Source: Methylovirgula sp. HY1
Lineage (GTDB): Bacteria; Pseudomonadota; Alphaproteobacteria; Rhizobiales; Beijerinckiaceae
NCBI RefSeq assembly: GCF_019343105.1
Contig: NZ_CP073764.1
Span: 2,592,001-2,656,000, forward strand
Direction: 5' to 3'
Length of the DNA stretch: 64,000 nt
The position numbers and the translations under genes are program-made. Shown here piece after piece: positions 45,574 through 54,681 of the stretch. Position 1 is the stretch's first letter. Each line of letters begins with the position of its first letter. Below the pieces are notes generated by a model, which ran no database searches, was not told where the DNA came from, and was given only the letters and a program-made list of their open reading frames with translations.

Positions 45574-46575
45574 TCAAGACCGCGAAATGGGGAGTTTGGT
45601 TCCGACGATGGCCCGTTCGGTCAGAATATCGCGACGGAAGCGGAAAAGCTTGGCCGGTCTGCCGCCGGTTTCCTGACTGAGTTCGCCGGTCTCCTCGACC
45701 AGTTGCTGCTGCTCGATGAGGCGGCGGAAGTTCTGCTTATGGAGCAGTCTTCCCCCCAAAGCTTCGACGCAGCGTTGCAATTGCAGCAGCGTGAAAGTCT
45801 CCGGCATCAGTTCGAAGACCACGGGATGATATTTGATCTTGGCTCTGAGGCGGGCGATGCCGGTCGCGAGAATGCGGCGATGATCGAGGATCATGCTCTG
45901 GCCCGGAACCGGCGTCGGGCCGAGTTCGGGATGGTCGCGCCGCGCTTCCGGGATGAGGCCCGCCTCATAGAGAAGTTCATAGCGCTGGAGCACGAGATCC
46001 TCGTTCCAGGCGCGGCCGTCGAGGCCGAAAGTCACGGCGATGCGGTTGAGCCGATCGTGTTTGGCGGTGAGGTCGGGCGCCGCTTCGGCGAAGGCGCGCA
46101 AATGCGGCACCAGCACGGCCTCGATCACCGGCGGAATGCCGATGCGGCGGTCTTCCCACGGTAGATAATCATACCAGCTTCGCCAGCCGGCTTCATAATC
46201 GCCGGCGGCCGGGCGTTCTCGGGTGAGGCCGAGATAGCTGATCGAGATGACGCGCTGATCGGGGCCGAGACCGCGATCGCGATCGGCGAATGTATAGAGC
46301 TGCTCGACATAGCCGAGCGGATGATGGGTTTGGCGCTCGACCCAGGCGCGCAAGCCGAATTGCAGCGAGCGATGTTCCAGCTCGAAAGGCCCAGAGGGAA
46401 GCGCGCGCGCATCTTGCAGCGTCAGCACGCGCGGCTCGCCATTCGTCACCGCGACGAGCACGGCGATGAGATCGGCCGCGATTCCATAGCCGGGAATGCC
46501 CGCTGTGGCATTTGTAGGCTCGGCCATCTGTGCCGAAGCCGGAGGGGCGCGCAGTGCCCGTTCCAATCTGCTCAT
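45574..46575 (-). CDS. nadQ: NAD biosynthesis regulator NadQ (NrtR-like: Nudix-like domain plus winged helix)
   Basis: A 333-residue transcription factor. A Nudix-like N-terminal domain (about residues 30-190; DLIAVLVAVTNGEPRVLTLQ and LRAWVERQTHHPLGYVEQLY) lacks a clean catalytic Nudix box, as expected for a ligand-sensing domain. The C-terminal winged helix includes FELMPETFTLLQLQRCVEAL, then GGRLLHKQNFRRLI and ETGGRPAKLFRF. NadQ represses nadABC in alphaproteobacteria in response to NAD metabolites. ATG 46575 is chosen; earlier residues are non-homologous. It stands upstream of, and co-directional with, nadA-nadB-nadC. Confidence 0.92.
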   Translation of the reverse strand: MSRLERALRAPPASAQMAEPTNATAGIPGYGIAADLIAVLVAVTNGEPRVLTLQDARALPSGPFELEHRSLQFGLRAWVERQTHHPLGYVEQLYTFADRDRGLGPDQRVISISYLGLTRERPAAGDYEAGWRSWYDYLPWEDRRIGIPPVIEAVLVPHLRAFAEAAPDLTAKHDRLNRIAVTFGLDGRAWNEDLVLQRYELLYEAGLIPEARRDHPELGPTPVPGQSMILDHRRILATGIARLRAKIKYHPVVFELMPETFTLLQLQRCVEALGGRLLHKQNFRRLIEQQQLVEETGELSQETGGRPAKLFRFRRDILTERAIVGTKLPISRS

Positions 46576-46595
46576 GAACCGACTTTCGGAAAGGT

Positions 46596-46618
46596 GCTTA
46601 ATCTGACATCTTTTAAGC
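46596..46618. promoter_or_regulatory. Short inverted repeat upstream of nadQ
   Basis: GCTTAA-N11-TTAAGC, 20-45 bp before the nadQ start. It could be an operator or part of the promoter region; arms are only 6 bp, so significance is uncertain. Confidence 0.3.
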
Positions 46619-46750
46619 GCAAAATTTTGGGACGCCGTTTCAATATTGAACTCGACCATTCTCGCCGCAGGTCGCAAAGTTGCGAAGCGCTGCGGCGCCG
46701 GTCATGTACCGGGGCCAATTGTGACGACAGTCTCGTCCTTGCAATGGATT

Positions 46751-47137
46751 TTACCCGATATTCAGAGGCAGCGCAGCAATCGTATGGCGTGGCCAGCGCC
46801 ACGGTGCGAGGCAGACCGCATCGCCGCGCAATGTGAGCCGCGCTGCCCAGGGATTGGCAACAAGCCAATGCGCCGCCGCGCGGGAGATGCGCCTGCACTG
46901 CGCTGCGTCGATGGCTGTCATCGCGGCCGTGATATCGGGCCGAAATTTGACTTCGACAAAGACGATTGCATCATATTTGCGGGCGACGAGATCGATCTCG
47001 CCGCCGGCGGCGCCATAGCGTCGAGCAAGGATGCGATAGCCTTTGAGGCGCAAATAAAGGATGGCGATCGTTTCGGCATGCCATCCGGCAGCCAGAGCGC
47101 GTCGTCTTTTTTCGACGGATTTCGAATGGGATGTCAT
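46751..47137 (-). CDS. yraN: YraN family (UPF0102) nuclease-like protein
   Basis: A 128-residue protein of the YraN/UPF0102 family with a restriction-endonuclease-like core: AAGWHAETIAILYLRLKGYR, then GGEIDLVARKYDAIVFVEVK (the E/D...D...E-x-K catalytic pattern). The function is not settled; an association with DNA processing is assumed. Downstream of rsmI by 77 bp, the conserved order. Confidence 0.93.
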   Translation of the reverse strand: MTSHSKSVEKRRRALAAGWHAETIAILYLRLKGYRILARRYGAAGGEIDLVARKYDAIVFVEVKFRPDITAAMTAIDAAQCRRISRAAAHWLVANPWAARLTLRGDAVCLAPWRWPRHTIAALPLNIG

Positions 47138-47214
47138 CGACGCCGGTGACGCTCGAGAGGCTTGGCCTCATAGCATGGCCCTATCCGAAAATTCTGCCAA
47201 GCTTCGGGCGTCGC

Positions 47215-48168
47215 CTATCGCGTCCGGGCCGAAAGTTCGATCGCCCGCGCATAGACTTTTCGCCGCGGCTGCCCGGTCTCGGCAGCGATGACCGTCGCGG
47301 CCTCCTTCACCGATAAAGTCTCCAGCGCCTTGCTGATTTTTGCATCGAGATCGGCGGGATCCAGAATGGCCGCCTCGTCCGAGGGCGGCGCGACAAGCAG
47401 CACGATTTCACCCTTGGGCGTCGGGCCTTCCGCCAGCGCGGTCGCGAGATCGGCGAGAGACCCGCGCCGCACCGTCTCGAAATGCTTGGTCAGTTCACGT
47501 GCCATGGCCGCCTCGCGCGGGCCGAGGACGGCGTGGAGATCGGCGAGCGCCTCGGCAACCCGATGCGGCGATTCGAAAAAGACCAGAGTGCCCGGAATCG
47601 CGGCAAGTTCGGCGATGCGCTGGCGCCGCGCGACCGATTTCGTCGGCAGAAATCCTTCGAAAAAGAAGCGATCGGTCGGCAGGCCGGCGACGACGAGGGC
47701 CGCCAGCACGGCAGAGGCGCCCGGGACACTGGTCAGCGGAATATTTTCGGCGAGGGCCGCCGCGACGAGCTTAAAGCCGGGATCCGAAATCAGCGGCGTG
47801 CCGGCGTCGGAGACGAGCGCCAACGCCGCGCCATTTGCGAGGCGCGCGAGCAAATGTGGTCGCATCACCGCGGCATTGTGCTCATGATAGGCGACGAGCG
47901 GCGTCGCGATCCCATAATGCGCCAAGAGTTTCTTGGTGACCCGCGTGTCTTCGGCGACGACGACATCGGCGGCTGCCAGCGTCGCCAAGGCGCGCAGCGA
48001 GATATCGGCGAGATTGCCGATCGGCGTGGCAACGACATGCAGGCCGGGCGCGAGCGGTTCGGCCTCCGCCTTCAGCCCAAAGGCCGTATAGGTCTTTGTC
48101 GCCGTGCCGACAAAGGGCCGGGGCACTGCCAGCGTGTCGTCCGTTTTGGCCTCTGCGTCCTCGTTCAT
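47215..48168 (-). CDS. rsmI: 16S rRNA (cytidine(1402)-2'-O)-methyltransferase RsmI
   Basis: A 317-residue tetrapyrrole-methylase-fold enzyme that 2'-O-methylates C1402 of 16S rRNA. Motifs: LHVVATPIGNLADISLRALA, AEDTRVTKKLLAHYGI, ALVSDAGTPLISDPGF, SVPGASAVLAALVVAGLPTD, and FFESPHRVAEALADL. ATG 48168 is preferred because GAGG lies 6 bp upstream; ATG 48180 is the alternative. It is divergent from the LpoA-like gene, a standard synteny block with yraN. Confidence 0.95.
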   Translation of the reverse strand: MNEDAEAKTDDTLAVPRPFVGTATKTYTAFGLKAEAEPLAPGLHVVATPIGNLADISLRALATLAAADVVVAEDTRVTKKLLAHYGIATPLVAYHEHNAAVMRPHLLARLANGAALALVSDAGTPLISDPGFKLVAAALAENIPLTSVPGASAVLAALVVAGLPTDRFFFEGFLPTKSVARRQRIAELAAIPGTLVFFESPHRVAEALADLHAVLGPREAAMARELTKHFETVRRGSLADLATALAEGPTPKGEIVLLVAPPSDEAAILDPADLDAKISKALETLSVKEAATVIAAETGQPRRKVYARAIELSARTR

Positions 48169-48463
48169 GACCTGCCTCATGGCGGTGATTGGCCATAGTT
48201 TGAACGAAGTGTTCTATATATCGTCCGTGTGTTCTCTAAATAGAACCGTTCGCGTGTTACGACAAGTGGGGAAAGCGCCGGTCGCGACGCCGCATCGATT
48301 TACTTTCCGTTGCGCGGCGCGTGATATTATGTCTGAAAGATCGGAGAAGTTCAGGCTCTTGTTTCGGCGCCATCTCCTTGGTGCCGCATGATCTGGAACC
48401 AGCCTGTCGAAAAGTGTCGCCATCCGAATGCTCCGGAGGCGACCCGCTGCAGGGAGTCTCGCC

Positions 48464-49750
48464 TTGGCCAATGACACTTCCAACTGGCGTGCCCGGCTCG
48501 GGATGCACGGCTTCAGGGCGCGTGGATCCAGCCTAAGGGGAATCGGCGCCGCTGCTGCGCGTGTGGCCATGCTCGCCGCGACTTTGAGCCTCGGCGCTTG
48601 CGGCGCCTTCAATACGGCTGGCAATGGCGGCGCCAGCGATGATTTGGCCGTGGCCGCGCCGGTCGATCCGGTCCAAACGCAGGCTTTGCCGGCTCCGCAG
48701 GGCGCCACTCAGATCGGCACCGGGCCGGTGAAAGTCGCCTTGATTTTGCCGCTCACCCAGGGGACGGCGCCAAGTTCGGTGGGCACTTCTCTCCGGAACG
48801 CCGCCGATCTCGCGCTTTCGGAAGCCGGCAACACGGACATCACTTTGCTTGTCAAGGACGACCAGTCGACGCCGGCTGGCGCGCAAGCGGCGGCCCAGGC
48901 CGCTGTTGCCGACGGCGCCGATTTGATCATCGGGCCGCTCTACTCGCCGAATGTTCGCGCCGCGGCGGGGATCACCACCGCCGCCAAAAAGCCGATGATC
49001 GCGTTTTCGACCGATGCATCGGTTGCGCAACCGGGCGTCTATCTGCTGTCGTTTCTGGTCGAGACCTATGTCGACCGCATCGTCGACTACGCCATGTCGC
49101 AAGGCAAGCGATCCTTCGCCGCGCTCATCCCGGACAATGATTACGGCCGCATTGCCGCGGCGGAGTTTCAGCAGGTGGCGGCGCGGCGCGGCGTCAGGGT
49201 GATGGAGATCGATCATTATCAGCCGCAGACGATGAATGCCGCGGTTCAAAAGATTGCCGCGCTTGGCAATCAGATCGACGCGCTCTTCATTGCCGATCAG
49301 GCCAGCGCGATGCCGGCTATGGCACGCGCGCTCACGGCCAATAACCTCAATTCGCACAAGCTGCAGATCCTTGGAACCGGCTTGTGGAATGATCCACGCG
49401 TGCTGTCTCTGCCGGCGCTTCAAGGCGCCTGGTTCGCGGCGCCGGACAATACGGGCTTCAATGCTTTTGCGGCGCGCTACCGCGCCAAATATGGTTCCGA
49501 TCCGACGCGCATCGCAACGCTGAGCTATGATGCTGTGTCGCTCGCCGTCGCGCTGGCGCATCGGCCGGGTCCGGACCGTTTTTCGACGGCCATACTCACC
49601 AATCGTGCCGGGTTCAACGGTGCCGACGGTGTCTTCCGCTTCCAGCCTAACGGTTTGAACGACCGTGGCCTTGCCATTATGAAGATCGATAATGGAATGG
49701 CTGCGCAAGTCAGCCCCGCGCCGCATGTGCTCACTGCGTCCTCAACCTGA
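48464..49750 (+). CDS. LpoA-like penicillin-binding-protein activator, lipoprotein
   Basis: A 428-residue lipoprotein. After an N-terminal basic stretch the signal ends in LSLGAC, a lipobox. The mature part is a periplasmic-binding-protein fold (leucine-binding-like): VALILPLTQGTAPSSVGTSL, GADLIIGPLYSPNVRAAAGI and KRSFAALIPDNDYGRIAAAE. Family members next to rsmI-yraN correspond to E. coli LpoA (YraM), which activates PBP1a. The TTG at 48464 is preferred: AGGGAG ends 7 bp upstream. ATG 48428 and ATG 48503 are alternatives. The direct PBP partner is unknown. Confidence 0.88.
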   Translation: MANDTSNWRARLGMHGFRARGSSLRGIGAAAARVAMLAATLSLGACGAFNTAGNGGASDDLAVAAPVDPVQTQALPAPQGATQIGTGPVKVALILPLTQGTAPSSVGTSLRNAADLALSEAGNTDITLLVKDDQSTPAGAQAAAQAAVADGADLIIGPLYSPNVRAAAGITTAAKKPMIAFSTDASVAQPGVYLLSFLVETYVDRIVDYAMSQGKRSFAALIPDNDYGRIAAAEFQQVAARRGVRVMEIDHYQPQTMNAAVQKIAALGNQIDALFIADQASAMPAMARALTANNLNSHKLQILGTGLWNDPRVLSLPALQGAWFAAPDNTGFNAFAARYRAKYGSDPTRIATLSYDAVSLAVALAHRPGPDRFSTAILTNRAGFNGADGVFRFQPNGLNDRGLAIMKIDNGMAAQVSPAPHVLTASST

Positions 49751-49785
49751 GTTAGCGTTGCGGTATAGGCGGGCGGGAATCGGCC

Positions 49786-50355
49786 TTAAGCGTCATGTGG
49801 TGGCGCCAACCGGCCTTTCAGCCGCGCGATCATGCGGGCAAAGACATCGCTCGCGGGGACGGCGCGCGCGAGGATGAGCGCACCTTGAAGGGCGGCCACG
49901 GTATCTTCGGCGAGCGCTTGCGCAGTGTCCGTATCATGGCCGGCACGTGCGAGCGCATCGGTCAGCGCCTGCGTCCACGCGCTGAAATATGAACCGACCT
50001 GTTGCCCGAATCGATCGCGCGAGTCGCCGAGCGCCAAAACGCCGACGAGACATAGACGCCGCCCGGAACGGAAATAATCGTCGACCGCGATCAGCATATG
50101 CTCGATCGCGCTCCACGGTTGCTCGTCTTGCCGGAGCGGCTTGAAAATATGGGTCTCGAACCAGAGGTCGATTTCCGCGAGAACGGCCGCGGCCATTTCT
50201 GATTTTCCACCAGGGAAAAAATTATACAGACTGCCTTTGCCGAGGCCGGTTTTTTCGGTGATCAGCGAAAGACTCGCGCCTTCGAAGCCATGCTCGCGAA
50301 ACACTTCCGCGAGTGCTGCGAGCACCTCGGCACGATCACGGCCGCGCGGCGACAC
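49786..50355 (-). CDS. TetR/AcrR-family transcriptional regulator
   Basis: A 189-residue one-component repressor. The N-terminal helix-turn-helix is in VLAALAEVFREHGFEGASLS then LITEKTGLGKGSLYNFFPGG, as in the LmrA/YxaF branch. The C-terminal ligand-binding domain includes DDYFRSGRRLCLVGVLALGD. The start is GTG at 50355 with a poor ribosome-binding site, 5 bp after the stop of the upstream DUF1348 gene, so it is probably translated by reinitiation. The 17-bp-arm operator before the DUF1348 gene is the likely autoregulatory site. Confidence 0.92.
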   Translation of the reverse strand: MSPRGRDRAEVLAALAEVFREHGFEGASLSLITEKTGLGKGSLYNFFPGGKSEMAAAVLAEIDLWFETHIFKPLRQDEQPWSAIEHMLIAVDDYFRSGRRLCLVGVLALGDSRDRFGQQVGSYFSAWTQALTDALARAGHDTDTAQALAEDTVAALQGALILARAVPASDVFARMIARLKGRLAPPHDA

Positions 50356-50360
50356 GGGTT

Positions 50361-50831
50361 TTAGAGTCCCTGTTCCGCGAGGCCGGGCGCATCATTGGGC
50401 CTCGGCCCCGCCGGCCAGAAGAATTTGCGCGCGGCTTCTGTGATTGGGACATCATTGATGCTCGCTTCGCGCCGCCGCATGAGCCCGGCCGCGTCGAACT
50501 CCCATTGCTCATTGCCATAGGATCTATACCAATTGTCGGCGGCGTCGCGCCATTCATATTGGAAGCGCACCGCGATGCGGTTCTCGTGAAAGCCCCAAAG
50601 CTCTTTGATCAGACGATAGTCGAGTTCTTTCGCCCATTTGCGCGCGAGGAACTCGATGATGGCCGCGCGGCCTTGCAGAAATTCGGAGCGGTTGCGCCAG
50701 ATGCTGTCCTCGGTATAGGCGCCGGCGACCTTGACGGGATCGCGCCCGTTCCAGGCGTTTTCGGCAAGGCGGACTTTCTGGGTCGCGGTTTCGAAGGTGA
50801 AGGGCGGCAGCGGGGGGCGGAGGTCGGACAT
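50361..50831 (-). CDS. DUF1348 (NTF2-like) protein in an operon with TetR
   Basis: A 156-residue protein of the DUF1348 family, an NTF2/SnoaL-like cone-shaped fold: [60 protein letters not shown] and [20 protein letters not shown]. The enzymatic role of the family is unknown. It is the first gene of a two-gene transcript with the TetR regulator, under a strong promoter whose -10 overlaps the operator. This suggests induction by a small molecule that the protein may modify or bind. Confidence 0.9.
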   Translation of the reverse strand: MSDLRPPLPPFTFETATQKVRLAENAWNGRDPVKVAGAYTEDSIWRNRSEFLQGRAAIIEFLARKWAKELDYRLIKELWGFHENRIAVRFQYEWRDAADNWYRSYGNEQWEFDAAGLMRRREASINDVPITEAARKFFWPAGPRPNDAPGLAEQGL

Positions 50832-50868
50832 TTGCAGGCTCCCGATTTCGAATGCGTGACACTTGACT

Positions 50869-50908
50869 CATGCGTTTATTTGTACCGATTAGTACAAATA
50901 AACGCATG
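50869..50908. promoter_or_regulatory. Palindromic operator for the TetR regulator
   Basis: CATGCGTTTATTTGTAC (50869-50885), 6-bp centre CGATTA, GTACAAATAAACGCATG (50892-50908): exact 17-bp arms. It overlaps the -10 and spacer of the DUF1348-tetR promoter, so a bound repressor would block RNA polymerase. The inner TTTGTAC...GTACAAA half resembles TetR-family operators. Confidence 0.85.
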
Positions 50909-50917
50909 CAAGGTCAA
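50889..50917 (-). promoter_or_regulatory. DUF1348-tetR promoter
   Basis: On the minus strand -35 TTGACC (50912-50917), 17-bp spacer and -10 TACTAA (50889-50894). It is close to consensus and physically covered by the palindromic operator. Confidence 0.78.
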
Positions 50918-50934
50918 TTCGGGATAGCCGCGAC

Positions 50935-50972
50935 AAAAAAATGCCGAGGGAAATGGGCTTCCCTCGGCATTT
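50935..50972 (-). terminator. Rho-independent terminator of cysK
   Basis: Stem AAATGCCGAGGGAA (50939-50952) and TTCCCTCGGCATTT (50959-50972), 6-bp loop. On the minus strand it is followed by a run of seven T residues (plus-strand A-run 50935-50941). It sits about 40 bp after the cysK stop. Confidence 0.92.
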
Positions 50973-51010
50973 GCCGAAAACGGATGGCGCTTTTGCGCGA
51001 GGAACGGAGC

Positions 51011-52000
51011 TCAGAGTCCGTCGAACAGCGCGGTCGACAGATAACGCTCGGCAAAGGACGGGATGATGATCACGATATTCTTGCCTTCGAATTCGGGGCG
51101 CAGACCGATTTCGACGGCTGCCGCGACAGCGGCGCCTGACGAAATGCCGACAGGGATGCCTTCAAGTCGGGCAACGAGACGCGCTGTGTCGAAAGCAGTC
51201 TGATTGCCGACGGTGACGACTTCGTCGATGAGCGAGCGATCGAGGATCGATGGCACGAAGCCGGCGCCGATACCCTGAATCTTATGGGGGCCGGGCTGAC
51301 CGCCGGACAGCACCGGCGAATCTTCCGGCTCGATCGCCACGATCCGCAGGCTCGGCCGGCGCGGCTTCAGAACCTGGGCGACGCCGGTGATTGTCCCCCC
51401 CGTGCCGACGCCGGACACGAAAACGTCAACCTCGCCACCGGTGTCGGTCCAAATCTCTTCCGCCGTCGTGCGGCGATGAATTTCGGGATTGGCGGGATTC
51501 TCAAATTGCTGCGGCATCACCGCGTTGGGGGTCGAATCGACGAGTTCCTGCGCCTTGGCAATAGCGCCCTTCATGCCTTGCGGAGCCGGAGTCAAAACCA
51601 ATTCGGCGCCGAGGAGCGCGAGCATTTTGCGCCGTTCGATCGACATGGACTCCGGCATGACGAGAATGAGTCTATAGCCGCGTGCCGCTGCGACGAAGGC
51701 GAGGGCGATCCCGGTATTGCCGGAGGTCGGTTCGATCAGCACGCTCTTGCCGGGCGTGATCCGGCCGTCCGCTTCCATCGCGGCGATCATGTTGACGCCG
51801 ATACGGTCCTTGACGCTGGAAATTGGATTGAAGAATTCGAGCTTGGCCAGAAGGTTCGCCTTGACGCCTTTTTCCTTGGCGATCTTGCTCAGCCTGACGA
51901 GCGGTGTATTGCCGACCGTGTCGATAATGGAATCGTAGATGCGTCCGCGCCCGGGGGCTGCGGCGAGGCTTTCGGCCTCTTTCATTGCTGGTTGCGCCAT
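51011..52000 (-). CDS. cysK: Cysteine synthase A (O-acetylserine sulfhydrylase)
   Basis: A 329-residue PLP enzyme that makes cysteine from O-acetylserine and sulfide. The Schiff-base lysine is in [11 protein letters not shown], the acetate-binding loop in [13 protein letters not shown], and the phosphate loop in [13 protein letters not shown]. The N-terminus has about 20 extra residues before [20 protein letters not shown] terminator follows. The Rrf2 regulator immediately upstream on the same strand (255-bp gap) may control it. Confidence 0.97.
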   Translation of the reverse strand: MAQPAMKEAESLAAAPGRGRIYDSIIDTVGNTPLVRLSKIAKEKGVKANLLAKLEFFNPISSVKDRIGVNMIAAMEADGRITPGKSVLIEPTSGNTGIALAFVAAARGYRLILVMPESMSIERRKMLALLGAELVLTPAPQGMKGAIAKAQELVDSTPNAVMPQQFENPANPEIHRRTTAEEIWTDTGGEVDVFVSGVGTGGTITGVAQVLKPRRPSLRIVAIEPEDSPVLSGGQPGPHKIQGIGAGFVPSILDRSLIDEVVTVGNQTAFDTARLVARLEGIPVGISSGAAVAAAVEIGLRPEFEGKNIVIIIPSFAERYLSTALFDGL

Positions 52001-52255
52001 GGTGTCCTCCTCCTGACGACGATGTTCATGATCAGCTCATGACCGTATCGCTGCAGGCTGAAAACGTCGGACGATTAGCCTTCGCCGTTGACGCTCAAAC
52101 GACACGTTCATGCGCGCCTACCATGAGCTGATGCAATATTATGCTAGTGTTTTTGTCAACTAAACTCCGGCGGGAAACGGTCGCAAACACATTGCTCATA
52201 TGTTAATTAGAAATATTTGATCAGCGATCCCGTGAAATCAGACGGAGCGCAGCAT

Positions 52256-52705
52256 TCAGATCGTGAAATCCGGGCGCGGAGAATCGTCGGAAAAGATCTT
52301 CTTGTCGCAGGCGCTCTGGCAAATATCGTCGATGGTCACAGCTTCGAGTTCGGTCAAAAAAGCTTGTGCCGCCTGCTCGACGATCGGGCCGATGATCAGC
52401 TTGACGAAACGGCTTTCTTGCACCTCGGGCGACTCGGTGGCGGCGTCCGCCATCACGGCGCGCACGACTTCCGCCGCGCTGATCCGGCGCCGCTCTCGGG
52501 CCAGCTCATAACCGCCGCGAGGGCCGCGTACACCCTTTAAAATATTGGCGCGGACCAGAGTCTGCAGCAAAGTTTCGAGGTGGCGCGGCGGCAGGTTGAG
52601 GCGGCCGGCCAGCGCCTTGGCTGCGACAGGCTGTGGCCGCGCGTGAAGGGCGACATCGGCGACGGCGGCCAGCGCGAGCAGGCTGCGATGAGAGAGAAGA
52701 ATCAT
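52256..52705 (-). CDS. Rrf2-family transcriptional regulator
   Basis: A 149-residue winged-helix regulator of the Rrf2 family. The N-terminal [20 protein letters not shown], then [20 protein letters not shown] and [20 protein letters not shown], are the helix-turn-helix and wing. Only two Cys occur near the C-terminus ([11 protein letters not shown]), instead of the three IscR cluster ligands, so an iron-sulfur cofactor is doubtful. ATG 52705 overlaps the dut stop (ATGA), so it is co-translated with dut. The following cysK gene suggests a CymR-like role in sulfur control, which is inference. Confidence 0.9.
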   Translation of the reverse strand: MILLSHRSLLALAAVADVALHARPQPVAAKALAGRLNLPPRHLETLLQTLVRANILKGVRGPRGGYELARERRRISAAEVVRAVMADAATESPEVQESRFVKLIIGPIVEQAAQAFLTELEAVTIDDICQSACDKKIFSDDSPRPDFTI

Positions 52706-53193
52706 CCGTCCTTCTCCAGGCAAAGGGAGGTTCCGGTCGATCCGAACCCGTTGGTCCCGCGTTCCGTTCCGCCGAGTTCTCGCACAATCGTAAGAGAGGC
52801 TTGCACCACAGGCGCGATGACCAATTGAGCAATTCGCACACCGCGGCTGATTTCGAAAGGCTCACTGCCGAAATTGACCAGCAGAACTTTAATTTCCCCA
52901 CGATAATCGGAATCGATCGTGCCCGGCGCGTTCAGAACGGTGACGCCATGCTCCAAAGCGAGCCCAGAGCGGGGCCGCACCTGCGCTTCGAAACCTTGCG
53001 GAAGTTGCACAGCAAGCCCGGTCGGCACGAGGTGGCGGGCACCGGGCTCGATGACGATCTTGCTGTCGGCTGCGACGGCTGCGACGAGATCGAGACCGGC
53101 CGCGCCCGCGCTTTGATAGCTGGGTAGCGGTAGATCCGCGCCATGTGGGAGCCGCTGGACCGCGATCACTACAGCGGCGCATGTTTCACGCAT
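52702..53193 (-). CDS. dut: dUTP diphosphatase
   Basis: A 163-residue trimeric dUTPase that hydrolyses dUTP to dUMP. The five family motifs are visible: [47 protein letters not shown], and the C-terminal P-loop-like [10 protein letters not shown]. The ATG at 53193 follows AGGACGG and overlaps the 3' end of coaBC by 8 bp. Order ubiB-coaBC-dut is conserved in Hyphomicrobiales. Confidence 0.96.
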   Translation of the reverse strand: MRETCAAVVIAVQRLPHGADLPLPSYQSAGAAGLDLVAAVAADSKIVIEPGARHLVPTGLAVQLPQGFEAQVRPRSGLALEHGVTVLNAPGTIDSDYRGEIKVLLVNFGSEPFEISRGVRIAQLVIAPVVQASLTIVRELGGTERGTNGFGSTGTSLCLEKDG

Positions 53194-54457
53194 CGGAGCC
53201 GTCCTTGAGCATCGCTTTGAACATTGCAGCAAAGCGTGCGACGAGCCGCTCCGCTACTGCATACTTATGCAGACGCGGCAGCGCCTCCACCCCTGCCTTC
53301 GTCACAATCGTTACTTGGTTTTCGTCGCCTCCCATGACGTCGGCTGCGCTGCTCACGTCATTGGCAACGATCACATCGCAGCCCTTGCGCGCCAGTTTCG
53401 CTTTTGCGTGGGCGAGGACATCGGTGGTTTCGGCCGCAAATCCGACCACGATGCGGGGGCGTTTTTCACTATGCTGGGCGACCGTGGCTAGAATATCCGG
53501 ATTTTCGACGAGCTGGAGAACCGGCGCGCCATCAGTGCTTTTTTTGATTTTGTCAGGCGCGGCTTCGGCGGCACGCCAATCGGCGACCGCTGCGGCTGCG
53601 ATGAAAATATCGGCCGGCAGCGCCGCTTCCACCGCCGCAGCCATTTCGGCCGCGGTCTCGACATGCTTGGTCGCGATGCCAACCGGATCCGGTAGCGTGA
53701 CCGGGCCACTGATGAGCACGACCTCGGCGCCTGCCGCCGCTGCGGCGGCGGCAAGGGCGTGGCCCTGTTTGCCAGATGAGCGATTGGCAATATAGCGCAC
53801 CGGATCGAGCGGCTCATGCGTGGGGCCGGAGGTGACGACGACGCGGCGCCCTGCGAGCGGGCCGTCCGTCTCTTGCGACCGTGACCTTAGCGGCAGAGCT
53901 ATCCTTGTCTCGCCTTGCAGGGCCGCCTCGATCGCCGCCAGAATTGCCGGCGGTTCGCTCATCCGGCCTGGCCCATATTCGCCGCAGGCCATGTCGCCTT
54001 CATCGGGGCCGACGACAAGCACGCCATCCCGATGCAGAACCGCCATGTTGCGCCGGGTGGCTGGATGCAGCCACATGCGCAGATTCATTGATGGCGCGAC
54101 CAAAATCTTCTTATCGGTCGCCAGCAGGAGGGTCGAGGCGAGCTCATTGGCGAGCCCTTGCGCCATTTTAGCGAGAAGGTCGGCGGTTGCGGGTGCCACG
54201 ACCAGAAGATCGGCGTCGCGCGACAATTGGATGTGTCCGATCTCGGTCTCGTCCGTCAGCGAAAAGAGATCGTCGAACACTTTGCCGCCGGCAAGGCTTG
54301 CGACCGATAAGGGCGTGACAAACTCTTTGGCCGCCGCGGTCATCACGATCCGCAGCGACGCGCCCCGTTCGCGCAGCCGGCGAATGAGGTCGAGCACCTT
54401 GTAGGCAGCTATGCCGCCGCCGATGATGATGAGTATGCGTTTTCCCGTGAGGGCCAT
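53186..54457 (-). CDS. coaBC: Bifunctional phosphopantothenoylcysteine decarboxylase/phosphopantothenate-cysteine ligase
   Basis: A 423-residue Dfp protein that carries out two steps of coenzyme A synthesis. The N-terminal flavin decarboxylase half contains [20 protein letters not shown] and [17 protein letters not shown]. The C-terminal ligase half begins near [20 protein letters not shown] and [20 protein letters not shown]. The usual substrate-recognition motif PAMN is PSMN here. The ATG at 54457 is chosen from a GGGAT ribosome-binding site; the frame is open to 54481. Confidence 0.95.
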   Translation of the reverse strand: MALTGKRILIIIGGGIAAYKVLDLIRRLRERGASLRIVMTAAAKEFVTPLSVASLAGGKVFDDLFSLTDETEIGHIQLSRDADLLVVAPATADLLAKMAQGLANELASTLLLATDKKILVAPSMNLRMWLHPATRRNMAVLHRDGVLVVGPDEGDMACGEYGPGRMSEPPAILAAIEAALQGETRIALPLRSRSQETDGPLAGRRVVVTSGPTHEPLDPVRYIANRSSGKQGHALAAAAAAAGAEVVLISGPVTLPDPVGIATKHVETAAEMAAAVEAALPADIFIAAAAVADWRAAEAAPDKIKKSTDGAPVLQLVENPDILATVAQHSEKRPRIVVGFAAETTDVLAHAKAKLARKGCDVIVANDVSSAADVMGGDENQVTIVTKAGVEALPRLHKYAVAERLVARFAAMFKAMLKDGSDA

Positions 54458-54509
54458 GCGCGATCCCGGACTTCGACCCACGATGATGATCTAGCATATC
54501 TGCAATGGT

Positions 54510-54634
54510 AGAGCATTTTCCGATCGGAAAATTCTGAAAATCAATAAGGTGGAGCATGTTTTGATCAATGGGACGGCAGATTATCCGATGTCTGAGAGAG
54601 CGGAAATGTCCACCAACTTTTCTGGAACATGCTG
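54510..54634 (+). repeat. Copy of the dispersed palindromic repeat (about 125 bp, diverged)
   Basis: Starts AGAGCATTTTCCGATCGGAA with a shortened hairpin 1, then the core AATCAATAAGGTGGAGCATG, the extra ATTATCCGATGTCTGAG module, and the right end CTTTTCTGGAACATGC. It lies between coaBC and ubiB. Confidence 0.8.
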
Positions 54635-54681
54635 CAGCGAGATGGCAAGCATCTTCGTGAGCTTGGCCACCTTTCGGCGGC

